From: DAOVRD01 sp964521715
Lineage (GTDB): Bacteria > Planctomycetota > Brocadiia > SM23-32
DNA: 64,000 bases
Direction of reading: 5' to 3'
NCBI GenBank assembly: GCA_964521715.1
Contig: CAZFSS010000012.1
Span: forward strand, 1-64,000
Shown here piece by piece: positions 10,541 to 19,325 of the stretch. Within the stretch, counting starts at the first letter, position 1. Each line of letters opens with the position of its first letter. A model generated the notes under the pieces. That model did not search any database and was not told the origin of the DNA. It was given only the letters and a program-made list of their open reading frames with translations. The translations under genes and the position numbers were made by a program.

Positions 10541-12643
10541 TCACAGGTCCGACTCGCTCTCCCCCCAGGGCTGAAGCTCTTCGACCGGCACCTCGACCTG
10601 GGTCTCGCCCACTCTGACCTTGACGCGTTCGCCGCTGCGGTCCACTCGCTCGACCGTGCCCCACCTGTGCATCTTGATCACGTAGACGTCGTCGCCGGGC
10701 TCGAGCGCCCTGGCGAGGCGATGGCCTTCCAGCAGGTCCGAGACGCTCTGGAGGCACTCGGTCAGGCCGTCCCGCACGTCGCGCAGGCGCTTGGCCACGG
10801 ACTTGTGGCTGTGGCGCAGGTCCTCGTAGAGCCTGTCGGCCTGATCGCGCAGCGGCTCCAGCTTCTCGCGCATCTGGAGCCCGACGTCGGCCCCGCGTCT
10901 TTCCTCTTCCGCTTTGAGCCGGGCCAGCGTTCGCTCGTACTCGCTCTTCAGCCTCTGCGCTTCCTTCTCGAGGTAGGCCATGCGTTCGCGCCGCGCTTCG
11001 GCGTCCCGGCGCACCAGCCGCACCTCCTCGAGCACGGAGCTGTACTCCCCGTGCGACTCCGCGTCGAGCAGCGCGCGGGCGTCGGCCAGCACGTCCGCCG
11101 ACAGGCCGAGCCGCTCGGCTATCTCCAGGGCGTTTGAGCTGCCCACCGCGCCCACGGTCAGGTGATAGGTGGGCTGGAGCGTCCGGATGTCGAAGTCCAT
11201 GGAGGCGTTCTCCACCTCCGGCCGCGCCGTGGCGAACGTCTTCAGCTTCCCCAGATGGGTCACCACGATGGCGGAGCATCCGATCCTGACCAGCCGCTTG
11301 AGCACGGCTTCGCCGAGAGCGCTGCCCTCGGCAGGATCGGTTCCCGCTCCCAGCTCGTCCAGGAGCACCAGGCTGTCGGGCGTCGCGGTGCGCAGTATGC
11401 GGATGATGCGCGACATGTGGGAGCTGAACGTGCTCAGGCTCTGCTCCAGGCTCTGCTCGTCGCCGATGTCCGCGTAGAGGGAATCGTAAAGGGGCACGCT
11501 TGCGTGCGTGGCGGGCACGTGCATGCCGGCCCGGGCCATCAGGCACAGCAGGCCGAGCGTTTTCAGTGCGACCGTCTTGCCGCCCGTGTTCGGGCCCGTG
11601 ATGACGAGCACGCGGAAGTCCTGCCCGAGGCTGACGTCCAGCGGCACCACCGCGTCGAAGTCCAGGTCGTCCTCCCCCGGCGCCGGCCTCTCCTGGGGGC
11701 GCGTCAGCCAGAGCAGCACCGGGTGTCTTACGTCCCTGAGTTCGAGGGACTTCGGCCCGGCCAGCCCCGGTCTGCACATGTGAAAGGCGTTGCTCATCAG
11801 TCCCTTGGCCCGCACAAGGTCCACGTCGCCCAGGCCGTCCACAGCCGTCTTTATGCCCTCGCACTCGGCGCCCACGTGCCGCGTGAGCTGCCACAGTATC
11901 CTGCGCACCTCTTCCTCTTCCTCGGCCACGGATGCGCTCAGGTCGTTGCCGGGCTCGATGATCTCCATCGGCTCGATGTAGAGCGTGGCCCCGCTGTCCG
12001 AGGCGCCGTGCACGAGGCCCTCGACCTCATGCTTGCGGTAAGCATCGACCGGCAGCACGTAGCGGTCGCGGCATATCGTGGGATTCTGGTACTGCAAGTG
12101 GGGGCGCACGTTGGGATGCTCTATGAGGCGGCGCAGGATGCTCTCGATCTTCTTGCGCAGGGCCTGAATGCGGCGGCGCACGGCCCTGAGTTCCGGGCTG
12201 GCCCCGTCCAGCACCATGCCCGTGGCGTCCACCGAGGAGCGGATGCGTTGGACGAGTTCAGGCTCGCGGGGGATGGACTCGCCTAACTGCGCCAGGGCGG
12301 GAAAGCTGCTTCCGAGCCGGCGAAGCGAGTTCGCGACCCGGTCGGCGGCGTCCATGCACTCCGCGATGCGCCAGAGGACGGAGACCTCCAGCGGGCCGCC
12401 TCCTGCTGCCGCGCGCTCGACCGGCGTCGTCACGTCCTCGACCGGCCCCAGCGGCAACGTGAATCCCTCGGCGAACGCCCGCGCCATCTCGGTCGTCAAC
12501 TGCAACGCGTGCTCGATCCGGGAACGATCGTCCAGCGGCAGAAGCGCCTGCGCCTTGCGTTTGCCACGCGAGGTGACGGCGTAGCTGGCAAGGATCTCCC
12601 TTACCTTGCCGAACTCCAGCACCCTGAGCACGTCGGTATCCAT
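10541..12643 (-). CDS. mutS2: MutS2-type DNA mismatch/recombination ATPase lacking the Smr domain
   Basis: 700 residues. N-terminal MutS2 core and lever helices lead to an ABC-type ATPase: Walker A GPNTGGKT, signature region EQSLSTFSSHM, and Walker B VLLDELGAGTDP. A coiled-coil clamp with Arg/Glu-rich heptads follows (about residues 510-610), then a KOW-like beta segment (GDDVYVIKMHRWGTVERVD). MutS2 proteins act on branched DNA or on collided ribosomes. Well-studied members (about 760-790 residues) end with an Smr nuclease domain, but this protein stops directly after the KOW-like segment. AAGGA lies just before the ATG. It converges with the pump gene. Confidence 0.93.
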   Translation of the reverse strand: MDTDVLRVLEFGKVREILASYAVTSRGKRKAQALLPLDDRSRIEHALQLTTEMARAFAEGFTLPLGPVEDVTTPVERAAAGGGPLEVSVLWRIAECMDAADRVANSLRRLGSSFPALAQLGESIPREPELVQRIRSSVDATGMVLDGASPELRAVRRRIQALRKKIESILRRLIEHPNVRPHLQYQNPTICRDRYVLPVDAYRKHEVEGLVHGASDSGATLYIEPMEIIEPGNDLSASVAEEEEEVRRILWQLTRHVGAECEGIKTAVDGLGDVDLVRAKGLMSNAFHMCRPGLAGPKSLELRDVRHPVLLWLTRPQERPAPGEDDLDFDAVVPLDVSLGQDFRVLVITGPNTGGKTVALKTLGLLCLMARAGMHVPATHASVPLYDSLYADIGDEQSLEQSLSTFSSHMSRIIRILRTATPDSLVLLDELGAGTDPAEGSALGEAVLKRLVRIGCSAIVVTHLGKLKTFATARPEVENASMDFDIRTLQPTYHLTVGAVGSSNALEIAERLGLSADVLADARALLDAESHGEYSSVLEEVRLVRRDAEARRERMAYLEKEAQRLKSEYERTLARLKAEEERRGADVGLQMREKLEPLRDQADRLYEDLRHSHKSVAKRLRDVRDGLTECLQSVSDLLEGHRLARALEPGDDVYVIKMHRWGTVERVDRSGERVKVRVGETQVEVPVEELQPWGESESDL

Positions 12644-12971
12644 TGGTCCTTTACATCCTGAGGGGCAGCGTCAGGCGGTCCTCCCCGGGCTGGGTCCGCA
12701 TGACGGCGGGCCATTCTACGCCAACGGGGAAGCGCGGCGAAAGGGGAGGGGGGCGCTGCCTGAAGAGCGGGCTCTTCGGGTCCCTCAGGGCCGCAGCGGC
12801 GGTTGCCGCTGAAGCGAACGCGGAGCCCGCCCCGGCTGCGTGGAGTCGGGGCACGGCGGGGGCGGGGTGGCCGTGCGGCAGGCCTGAAACGGCGCGTCAA
12901 GCTGCCAACCACGAAATGCAACGGTGAAGCTCGACTAGGATGCATGGAGGCAAGAACCGTGCAGGCTTCCC
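12644..12971. other. Intergenic region between mutS2 and fur with two hairpins
   Basis: No gene is supported here. Two adjacent perfect hairpins stand out: GAAGAGC/GCTCTTC with a 2-nt loop (12762-12777) and CAGCGGC-GGTT-GCCGCTG (12794-12811). Neither has a T-run. The 3' end carries the fur promoter. Confidence 0.4.
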
Positions 12972-13021
12972 TTGAAGGTCTAAGGACCTTTAGGTATACT
13001 GGTTGTTGAGAATGAATATCA
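12972..13021 (+). promoter_or_regulatory. fur promoter with Fur box over the start codon
   Basis: TTGAAG (12972-12977), 17-bp spacer, TATACT (12995-13000), predicted +1 at about 13007. The 7-1-7 site TGAGAAT-G-AATATCA at 13007-13021 matches the Fur consensus at 12 of 14 positions and covers +1 and the ATG. A second perfect dyad, AAGGTC-TAAG-GACCTT (12975-12990), fills the promoter spacer. Confidence 0.7.
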
Positions 13022-13509
13022 ATAGCAACAAAACGGCCGCCCCGCGCTTGTCTGCCCTCAGCCACTCGCTCCTGGCGGCCTTCGGTGCATATCTGGCCAG
13101 CCGTGGGCTGCGCTTCACCGCCCAGCGGAGGTTGGTGCTCCAGGAGGCCTTCCGCAGGCCCGGTCACTTCACCGCCGAGGAGCTCCACGGGGAGTTCCGG
13201 GAGGCGGGCAGCAGCGTCTCCCTCGCGACGGTCTACCGCACGCTGGGCCTGCTGAGCGAGGCCGGCCTGATCAAGGAAGTGCTCCAGTCCCGCGGCATGG
13301 CGAGCTACGAGACGGCCTTCGGCCAGGAGCACCACGATCACATGCTGTGCATCCGGTGCGGGAAGGTGATCGAGTTTCGCGATGACAGCATAGAGGACCT
13401 GCAGCGCAGGATCTGCCGCGCGCACGGCTTCACTGCTACGGAACACCGCCTGGGAATCCGCGGGGTCTGTCGCGAATGCCGGGCCGCCGAGCAACCCGAG
13501 GACGCATGA
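13012..13509 (+). CDS. fur: Ferric uptake regulator (Fur family)
   Basis: 165 residues. An N-terminal winged helix (RFTAQRRLVLQEAF...TAEELH, ATVYRTLGLL) and a dimerisation/metal domain with the HHDH metal-site motif. Both structural-zinc CxxC pairs are present (CIRC and CREC). Position ahead of feoA and feoB, plus the Fur box on its own start, make an iron-responsive Fur the best reading, though Zur or PerR cannot be excluded by motif alone. The ATG at 13012 is used here; a TTG at 13003 is in frame but lies before the predicted +1. No Shine-Dalgarno is visible and the leader would be about 5 nt. The stop abuts the feoA ATG. Confidence 0.9.
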   Translation: MNINSNKTAAPRLSALSHSLLAAFGAYLASRGLRFTAQRRLVLQEAFRRPGHFTAEELHGEFREAGSSVSLATVYRTLGLLSEAGLIKEVLQSRGMASYETAFGQEHHDHMLCIRCGKVIEFRDDSIEDLQRRICRAHGFTATEHRLGIRGVCRECRAAEQPEDA

Positions 13510-13743
13510 ATGGCAATGACTCTCGACATGCTGGCCGCCGGGAAGAGCGCCGTCGTCGTCAGCCTGGAAGGGGGCCGGGGAATGATGGCGAGGCTCGACG
13601 CAATGGGAGTGCGCTCCGGCAAGCGCGTCCGCATGTTGAGCTCGCAGTTCATGGCCGGCCCCATCACCGTCCTGGTCGACGGCCGGCAGGTCGCAATGGG
13701 TCGCGGGATAGCCAGGAGGGTCGTGGTGCAGCCGGTGGACTGA
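13510..13743 (+). CDS. feoA: Ferrous iron transport protein A (FeoA)
   Basis: 77 residues, a small SH3-like beta-barrel with the FeoA pattern: ARLDAMGVRSGKRVRML followed by GPITVLVDGRQVAMGRGIARRVVV. FeoA is a cytosolic accessory protein of the FeoB Fe(II) transporter. It begins on the base after the fur stop and ends 4 nt before feoB, so the three genes should be one transcript under Fur control. Confidence 0.93.
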   Translation: MAMTLDMLAAGKSAVVVSLEGGRGMMARLDAMGVRSGKRVRMLSSQFMAGPITVLVDGRQVAMGRGIARRVVVQPVD

Positions 13744-13747
13744 GCGA

Positions 13748-15511
13748 ATGGCCCGAGACGAGTCCAAGAGCGTGACGGCGGCGGCGCAGCGCACCCGCGT
13801 GCTGCTGATGGGCAACCCCAACGTGGGCAAGAGCGCCGTCTTCTCCCGCCTGACGGGCGCCCACGTCATCGCCTCCAACTACCCCGGCACTACGGTCACC
13901 TTCACCGAGGGCCGGATGAGGGTCGGCGAACGCATCTTCGAGGTGATCGACGTCCCTGGCACCTACACCCTCGAGCCGACCAGCCCCGCCGAGGAAGTGG
14001 CCGTCGAGATGCTCAAGGACGACGACATCGTGGTGAACGTGGTGGACGCCACGAACCTGGAGCGCAACCTGAACCTGACCCTCCAGCTCCTGAACCGCAA
14101 CGTGCGCATGGTCGTCGCCTTGAACATGTGGGACGAGGCGCTCGAGCATGGCATCAGCATCAACGTGGGGCGGCTGGCCGAAAGGCTCGGCGTGCCGGTC
14201 GTGCCCACCTGCGCCATCAGCGGCGAGGGCATGAGGGAGCTGCGCGACACGCTGGAGCAGGCCCGACGTTCCCCTGCCGGCTCCGCCGACGAAGACAAGT
14301 GGGTGACCATAGGCAACATCGTGGACGAGGTGCAGCAGGTTGAGCACCGGCATCCGACGATCGGCCAGGAGCTGAGCCATGCGACCGTGCATCCCGTCGT
14401 CGGGCCGATATTCGCCCTCGTGGTGCTGGCCGTCTCGTTCGAGGTCGTGCGGCTCATCGGCGAAAGCCTGATCTCCTACGTGGCGGAGCCGATCTTCGAT
14501 GGCCTGTGGCAGCCGCTCATGCAGAGGCTGTCGGCCGCGCTGGGCTCGGGGGGCATGGTCCACGACATCCTCGTCGGCCAACTGGTGGGCGGTCAGGTCA
14601 GTTTCGGGGAGTCCTTCGGCGTGCTCACAACGGGGCTCTACATACCGTTCGCCGCCGTCCTGCCCTACGTGTTCTCCTTCTATGCAGTGCTTGGCATCCT
14701 GGAGGACAGCGGCTACCTGCCGAGGCTCGGCGTGCTGGCGGATAATGTGATGCACCGCCTCGGGCTTCATGGCCTTTCCATCGTGCCGATGCTGCTCGGC
14801 CTGGGATGCAACGTGCCGGGCGTGCTGGCGCTGCGGGTGCTGGAGACGCGCAAGGAACGGTTCATCGCCGGCACGCTCCTGGCCATATGCGTGCCGTGCA
14901 TGGCCCAGACGGCGATGGTTGCGGGCCTGCTCGGCCGGTACGGCGCCGCGGGCTTCCTGCCCGTCTTCGGAACGCTCTTCCTCCTCTGGATCGCCCTGGG
15001 CGCCATCATGAAGCGGCTCATCGGCGGAACGACGTCCGAGATCCTGCTGGACATTCCGCCGTATCGCCTGCCCTACTGGAACGCTCTGCTCAAGAAGCTC
15101 TGGATGCGCATGAGCGGCTTCCTGAAGGAGGCCGTGCCGTATGTGCTGCTGGGCGTGCTGATCGTGAACCTGCTCTACGCCTTCGGCGTCATCGCCGCCT
15201 TGAGCGGGCTGTTCGCCCCTGTGATGTCGACGGTCCTGGGGCTGCCGCCGGCGGCGGTGGGGGCGTTGGTCGTCGGCTTCCTGAGGAAGGACGTGGCCGT
15301 CGGCATGCTGGTGCCCCTCGGGCTGAACCTGAAGCAGCTCGTAGTGGCCAGCGTGGTCCTGACGGCCTACTTCCCGTGTGCGGCGACGTTCGTCATGCTC
15401 TACCGCGAGCTGGGCGCCAGGGACATGGCGAAGTCGGCCGCCATCATGCTGGCGGTGGCGTTCGGCGCCGGCGGCCTGCTGAACCTCGTGATGACGGGCC
15501 TCGGCCTCTAG
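13748..15511 (+). CDS. feoB: Ferrous iron transporter B (FeoB), short form
   Basis: 587 residues. The N-terminal G domain has G1 GNPNVGKS (residues 22-29), switch region PGTT, G3 DVPGTY and a G4-like ALNMWDE in place of NKxD, followed by the helical GDI-like domain. The membrane part has two Gate motifs, including GLGCNVPG and the paired LRKDVAVGML block. It imports Fe(II) across the inner membrane. It is shorter than E. coli FeoB (773 residues), mainly at the C-terminus. G4 with Met-Trp rather than Lys is common in FeoB. The final TAG shares a CTAG palindrome with the stop of the convergent gene. Confidence 0.95.
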   Translation: MARDESKSVTAAAQRTRVLLMGNPNVGKSAVFSRLTGAHVIASNYPGTTVTFTEGRMRVGERIFEVIDVPGTYTLEPTSPAEEVAVEMLKDDDIVVNVVDATNLERNLNLTLQLLNRNVRMVVALNMWDEALEHGISINVGRLAERLGVPVVPTCAISGEGMRELRDTLEQARRSPAGSADEDKWVTIGNIVDEVQQVEHRHPTIGQELSHATVHPVVGPIFALVVLAVSFEVVRLIGESLISYVAEPIFDGLWQPLMQRLSAALGSGGMVHDILVGQLVGGQVSFGESFGVLTTGLYIPFAAVLPYVFSFYAVLGILEDSGYLPRLGVLADNVMHRLGLHGLSIVPMLLGLGCNVPGVLALRVLETRKERFIAGTLLAICVPCMAQTAMVAGLLGRYGAAGFLPVFGTLFLLWIALGAIMKRLIGGTTSEILLDIPPYRLPYWNALLKKLWMRMSGFLKEAVPYVLLGVLIVNLLYAFGVIAALSGLFAPVMSTVLGLPPAAVGALVVGFLRKDVAVGMLVPLGLNLKQLVVASVVLTAYFPCAATFVMLYRELGARDMAKSAAIMLAVAFGAGGLLNLVMTGLGL

Positions 15512-16761
15512 CCCTGCGGCCGTTGGCCAGACCGACTGTCGCCCGTGCAGGACAGCAGCAGCCTCCGGGCGGCCTGCGCATTCCGGGTCCGCAGGATGTC
15601 CCGTATGCTGCGGACGCATGCCTCCTGTTGCGCGTCGAAGATCACGGCTCCTCCGCCCCGGCAGTGCTCGATGAGGCCTTCGTAGGGGCGAAGCAAAGCC
15701 GCTTCGAGCAGCCCCATGTTGGCCTTCTCCTTTGCTGAGATGAAGACGGCTTCGCACGCGCGCAGGTCCGCCGGCGGCTCGAGCGGCGGCGGCTCCCCTT
15801 CGAGCAGGTCGATCTTGTTGCCGACCAATATGGCCCGGGCGTTGCGGTTCAAGTCTGGCAACCAGGCCACAAGCGGCCCCGGACCTTCCGTTACGTCCCA
15901 GAGAAGGAGCGCCACGTCGCAGCTCGAAGCGAGCTCCGCCGCGCGCTCCATCGCCCGCCGCTCCAGATCGTCCTTTGCGGCGCCGATGCCAGCGCAGTCG
16001 AGCAGCTCGAACGGCACGCCGCGCAGGGAGACGATCTCGGCCACAACGTCCCGCGTCGTGCCGGGCTCGTGGTGCACGATGACGCACTCCTCCTCCAGCA
16101 GCGCGTTCAGAAGCGTGGACTTGCCGACGTTGGGCGGGCCCAGCAGCGCCACCCGCGGCGGCCGGAGGAGCGCGCGGCCGAGCCCGGCCGTATCGAGCAG
16201 CTGGTCCAGCCGCGTCCGGGCGTCTTCGGCGCGGCCGCCGGCCAGCAGGTTCCCCAGCGCCGCCAGCTCCCGGCTCAGGGCGCCGTCCGCCTGATGAAGG
16301 AGCATGGCCGCCGCCAGGCGGGTCGGGGCGCGGGGGAGGCACGCGAGCGCCTGGGCCCTGATCCCGTCTGGGGCCAGAACGCGTTCGTCGCCGCTCGGCT
16401 GAGGGGCCAGGTCGCGCCAGGCGACCACCTTCGCGCCGGCCTCCTCGATGCGGGCGAGCACGGCCCGGAGGGCCACGACGCCGCCGTGACAGTTCACGTC
16501 GAACCGGGCCTCTGCGGCGGCGTCGTCCCCGGCCAGTCGGGCGACGACGACCTCGTCGAGGACCTTGCCGTCGCGCCGGATGGTCCCGTGCGCTATGCCG
16601 CCCGGCGGGAGCCGGCCGGCGCTGCGCCTCGTGCCGCAGAACACGGCGTCCAGGACCTCGGCCGCCCCTGCGCCGACCACGGCGATGATGCCGATGCCGC
16701 CTTCGCCGAGGGGCGTGATGATGCCGGCGCGCGTGCTCGCTTGAGGCGTGTCGTCGGGCAT
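15508..16761 (-). CDS. MnmE/TrmE-like GTPase without the C-terminal cysteine motif
   Basis: 417 residues, related to MnmE, which with MnmG modifies wobble U34 in tRNA. The N-terminal region resembles the tetrahydrofolate-binding domain (TPLGEGGIGIIAVVG) and has a CHGG motif near residue 90. The G domain is intact: GPPNVGKS, EPGTTRD, DCAGIG with the downstream Glu equivalent to the MnmE catalytic Glu282, and NKID. Two departures from MnmE are clear: the PGEFS-like stretch of the central domain is missing, and the protein ends without the CxGK motif whose Cys is needed for modification. It is probably a specialised paralogue. It is transcribed divergently from the DAHP synthase gene. Confidence 0.75.
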   Translation of the reverse strand: MPDDTPQASTRAGIITPLGEGGIGIIAVVGAGAAEVLDAVFCGTRRSAGRLPPGGIAHGTIRRDGKVLDEVVVARLAGDDAAAEARFDVNCHGGVVALRAVLARIEEAGAKVVAWRDLAPQPSGDERVLAPDGIRAQALACLPRAPTRLAAAMLLHQADGALSRELAALGNLLAGGRAEDARTRLDQLLDTAGLGRALLRPPRVALLGPPNVGKSTLLNALLEEECVIVHHEPGTTRDVVAEIVSLRGVPFELLDCAGIGAAKDDLERRAMERAAELASSCDVALLLWDVTEGPGPLVAWLPDLNRNARAILVGNKIDLLEGEPPPLEPPADLRACEAVFISAKEKANMGLLEAALLRPYEGLIEHCRGGGAVIFDAQQEACVRSIRDILRTRNAQAARRLLLSCTGDSRSGQRPQG

Positions 16762-16786
16762 AGGGGCCGGCCTCCGGGGCCAGAGC

Positions 16787-16815
16787 TTGACGGACTCCGG
16801 CCCATTCTATACCAT
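16787..16815 (+). promoter_or_regulatory. Probable aroF promoter
   Basis: TTGACG at 16787-16792 with TACCAT at 16810-16815 (17-bp spacer); TATACC at 16808-16813 (15 bp) is the alternative. A leader of about 58 nt to the ATG results. Confidence 0.5.
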
Positions 16816-16878
16816 CAGGCGGAGGGCTTCACGCGGACCGTCGGCGGGCTTGCCCTGTCCGGATCGGTGCAGAGGACC

Positions 16879-17901
16879 ATGATCGTCATCCTCAAGAGAG
16901 GCGCCACCGAGGAGCAGGTGCAGCTGGTCTCCGCGGCCATCGAAGATGCGGGCTTCAAGGCCCACGTCTCCCGCGGGGAGGAGCGCACGATCATCGGGGC
17001 CATCGGCACGTCTCCGGAGATGCGGCCGCACCTGATGGAGGTGTTCGCGGGGCTGCCCTTCGTGGACCGCGTCGTGCCCGTGCTGAAGCCTTACAAGCTC
17101 GTCAGCGTCGAGGCGCGGGCTGGGCGAAGCGTGGTCGAGGTGGGCGGTGTGCCGGTCGGCGCGGGCCATTTCACGGTGATCGCCGGCCCGTGCGCCGTCG
17201 AGAGCGAGGCCCAGATCATGGAGGCCGCCCGGGCTGTCAAGGAGGCCGGAGCGCGGCTGCTGAGGGGCGGCGCGTACAAGCCTCGCACGTCGCCTTACGA
17301 CTTCCAGGGCCTGGGCGAGGACGCCCTGAAGATGCTGGCGGCCGCGCGCGACGAGACGGGTCTGGCCGTCGTGACCGAGGCCCGCAGCCCCGGCCACGTG
17401 GAGGCGGCCGCTCGCTACGCCGACGCTATCCAGATCGGCGCGCGCAACATGCAGAACTTCGACCTGCTGACCGAAGCCGGGCGGACCGGCCTGCCCGTCG
17501 TGCTCAAGAGAGGCCTGGCCGCCACGGTCGAGGAATGGCTCAAGGCCGCCGAGTACGTCGCCAGCGTGGGCAACCTGAACGTCATCCTCTGCGAGCGGGG
17601 CGTGCGCACCTTCGAGCAATCGCTGCGGTTCACGCAGGATCTGGCCATCGTGCCGGTGGTGCAGGAGCTTTCCCACCTGCCCATCATCGTCGACCCGTCC
17701 CATGCGAGCGGCAGGCGGGCGCTGGTGCCGCCGGTCTGCCGGGCGGCCGTTGCCATCGGAGCGGACGGCCTGCTGGTGGAGGTCCATCCCGATCCGGACC
17801 GCGCCCTGTGCGATCCGGCCCAGCAGCTACGCCCCGAGCAGTTCCGCCGCGTCATGGAGCAGGTGCGCGACCTGGCTGAGGTCATGGGGCTGACGGTCTG
17901 A
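16879..17901 (+). CDS. aroF: 3-deoxy-7-phosphoheptulonate synthase (DAHP synthase, type I-beta)
   Basis: 340 residues. It condenses phosphoenolpyruvate and erythrose 4-phosphate to open the shikimate pathway. An N-terminal ferredoxin-like regulatory domain (MIVILKRGATEEQV, residues 1-65) precedes the TIM barrel, the layout and length of the Thermotoga maritima enzyme. Barrel signatures include IAGPCAVES, RGGAYKPRTSPYDFQG, IGARNMQNF, VLKRG and IVDPSHASGRR. AGAGGA lies directly before the ATG at 16879; a much longer upstream open frame is antisense to the MnmE-like gene and is rejected. Other shikimate genes in the window are at 47957-49435 (aroDE), far from this one. Confidence 0.95.
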   Translation: MIVILKRGATEEQVQLVSAAIEDAGFKAHVSRGEERTIIGAIGTSPEMRPHLMEVFAGLPFVDRVVPVLKPYKLVSVEARAGRSVVEVGGVPVGAGHFTVIAGPCAVESEAQIMEAARAVKEAGARLLRGGAYKPRTSPYDFQGLGEDALKMLAAARDETGLAVVTEARSPGHVEAAARYADAIQIGARNMQNFDLLTEAGRTGLPVVLKRGLAATVEEWLKAAEYVASVGNLNVILCERGVRTFEQSLRFTQDLAIVPVVQELSHLPIIVDPSHASGRRALVPPVCRAAVAIGADGLLVEVHPDPDRALCDPAQQLRPEQFRRVMEQVRDLAEVMGLTV

Positions 17902-17954
17902 ATCCGCGTCGTTGGGTCTCCGTTCGTCCGATCCGTCGCGAGTGAGATAGGCGC

Positions 17955-19277
17955 ATGCAGGACGAATGCAGGAGGGAAGTGCTTCCGAACGGGCTCCGCG
18001 TCCTCGGGGTGGAGAACGCGGCGCTGCACTCTTTCGCGTGCTCCGTCTACGTGCGCGTCGGGCCGCGCTTCGAGTCGGGCGAGCAGACCGGACTGACGCA
18101 CTTCCTGGAGCACATGGTGATGCAGGGGTCGGAGAACTATCCCACTTCGAACGCCATCATGCGCGGCGTGGAGGACCTGGGCGGCGTCGTGGACGGGGCC
18201 ACCTACCCGGAGTACCTCGACTTTGGCTTCGGCGTGCACCGAAAGCATTGGCGTAAGCTCATGGACATCGCCGGCGACGTTCTGCGCCATCCGCTCTTTG
18301 CGCCCGCCGCCGTCAGAAAGGAGAAGCTCGTCGTCGCTCAAGAGACCTCCCACCATCGCGATAGGGACGGCCGCAACATCAGCGCCTCGGAGCTCGGTTA
18401 CTGCCTGTTCTTCAAAGGCCACGTGGACGAGGCCGGCACGCGCGGCACACCCGAATTGCTCGAGCGCTTCGACGGGGAAGTCGTCGCGGGCCATTACCGC
18501 AAGTTCTTCACGCCGGACAACATGGTGGTCTGCCTGGCGGGCGGGTTCGACTTCGACCAGGTGATCGAATCGGTGGCGGCCTCCTTCGGAGAGATGCAGC
18601 CCGGCGCAGGGCCGAACCTGCTGATCCCTCCGGCCGCTGCCGACTCGGCGCGGTGCTTCTATCGCACCACGGAATCGCTGCCCGTGGCGGAGGCGCTGCT
18701 GTGGCATCGGGCCTACGGGCTCGGCGACCCGCCCCTGGACGCAGAGCGCGCCCTCAACCACGTGCTCGGCGGCGGCCTGAGTTCGCGCCTCTTCGCGCGC
18801 GTCAGGGAGGAACTGGGCCTCGTCTATGACATCGCCAGCTACATGCAGGGCTACACCGACACGGGCAGCGTGGACGTCTTCCTGAGCGTGAGCGTGGAGA
18901 ACCTGGCGCAGGCCGTGGGCGCTGCGCTCGAGGTCGTGAGGCAGACGGCCGGGGAGGGCGTGACCGATGCGGAGCTGGACCGGTACAAGGAAAGCGCGCG
19001 CTGCGGGATGGAGATGCTGTGCGACCACCCCACCCACCTGGCGGACTGGTTCGGCAAACAGGAGCTTCTGCTCGGGCCTGACGGCGTGACGACGCCCCGG
19101 CAGTACGTCCAGAGGCAGGAGGCCCTCACCCTCGAGCAAGTGAAGCACGTGGCGGAGCAGGTGCTGGTGGCCGCGCCGAAGGCCCTCATCGTCGTGGGAC
19201 CCTATGGCGACCAGGAGCGGGCGCGCCTGCGGGACCTGTTCCCCGCCGATGAGGCTCAGGCGCCTCCCGCCGGGTAG
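17955..19277 (+). CDS. M16-family zinc metallopeptidase
   Basis: 440 residues. The inverted zinc motif HFLEH is at residues 49-53 (THFLEHMVMQG), with the downstream zinc-ligand Glu in the EKLVVAQE region. The second half carries the inactive M16-C fold, including the GGGLSSRLFARVREELGLVYDI signature. This is the size of the single-unit bacterial M16B enzymes (processing-peptidase-like), which act as dimers in the cytoplasm. No signal peptide is evident. Substrates are unknown. It lies 53 nt after aroF in the same direction and may be co-transcribed. Confidence 0.92.
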   Translation: MQDECRREVLPNGLRVLGVENAALHSFACSVYVRVGPRFESGEQTGLTHFLEHMVMQGSENYPTSNAIMRGVEDLGGVVDGATYPEYLDFGFGVHRKHWRKLMDIAGDVLRHPLFAPAAVRKEKLVVAQETSHHRDRDGRNISASELGYCLFFKGHVDEAGTRGTPELLERFDGEVVAGHYRKFFTPDNMVVCLAGGFDFDQVIESVAASFGEMQPGAGPNLLIPPAAADSARCFYRTTESLPVAEALLWHRAYGLGDPPLDAERALNHVLGGGLSSRLFARVREELGLVYDIASYMQGYTDTGSVDVFLSVSVENLAQAVGAALEVVRQTAGEGVTDAELDRYKESARCGMEMLCDHPTHLADWFGKQELLLGPDGVTTPRQYVQRQEALTLEQVKHVAEQVLVAAPKALIVVGPYGDQERARLRDLFPADEAQAPPAG

Positions 19278-19325
19278 CGACGAGAGGCGTTCGCAGCCTG
19301 CTGGCCCGTTTGAGGAGGGGCGACG

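Noticed and set aside
15530..15560. SCTGD near the end of the MnmE-like protein as a form of the CxGK motif
   Set aside because: The preceding helices are too short for the MnmE C-terminus and the Lys is absent; 12 residues follow it.
13664..16342. 892-residue minus-strand frame
   Set aside because: Covers feoB and the MnmE-like gene in other frames; both real genes have clear motifs.
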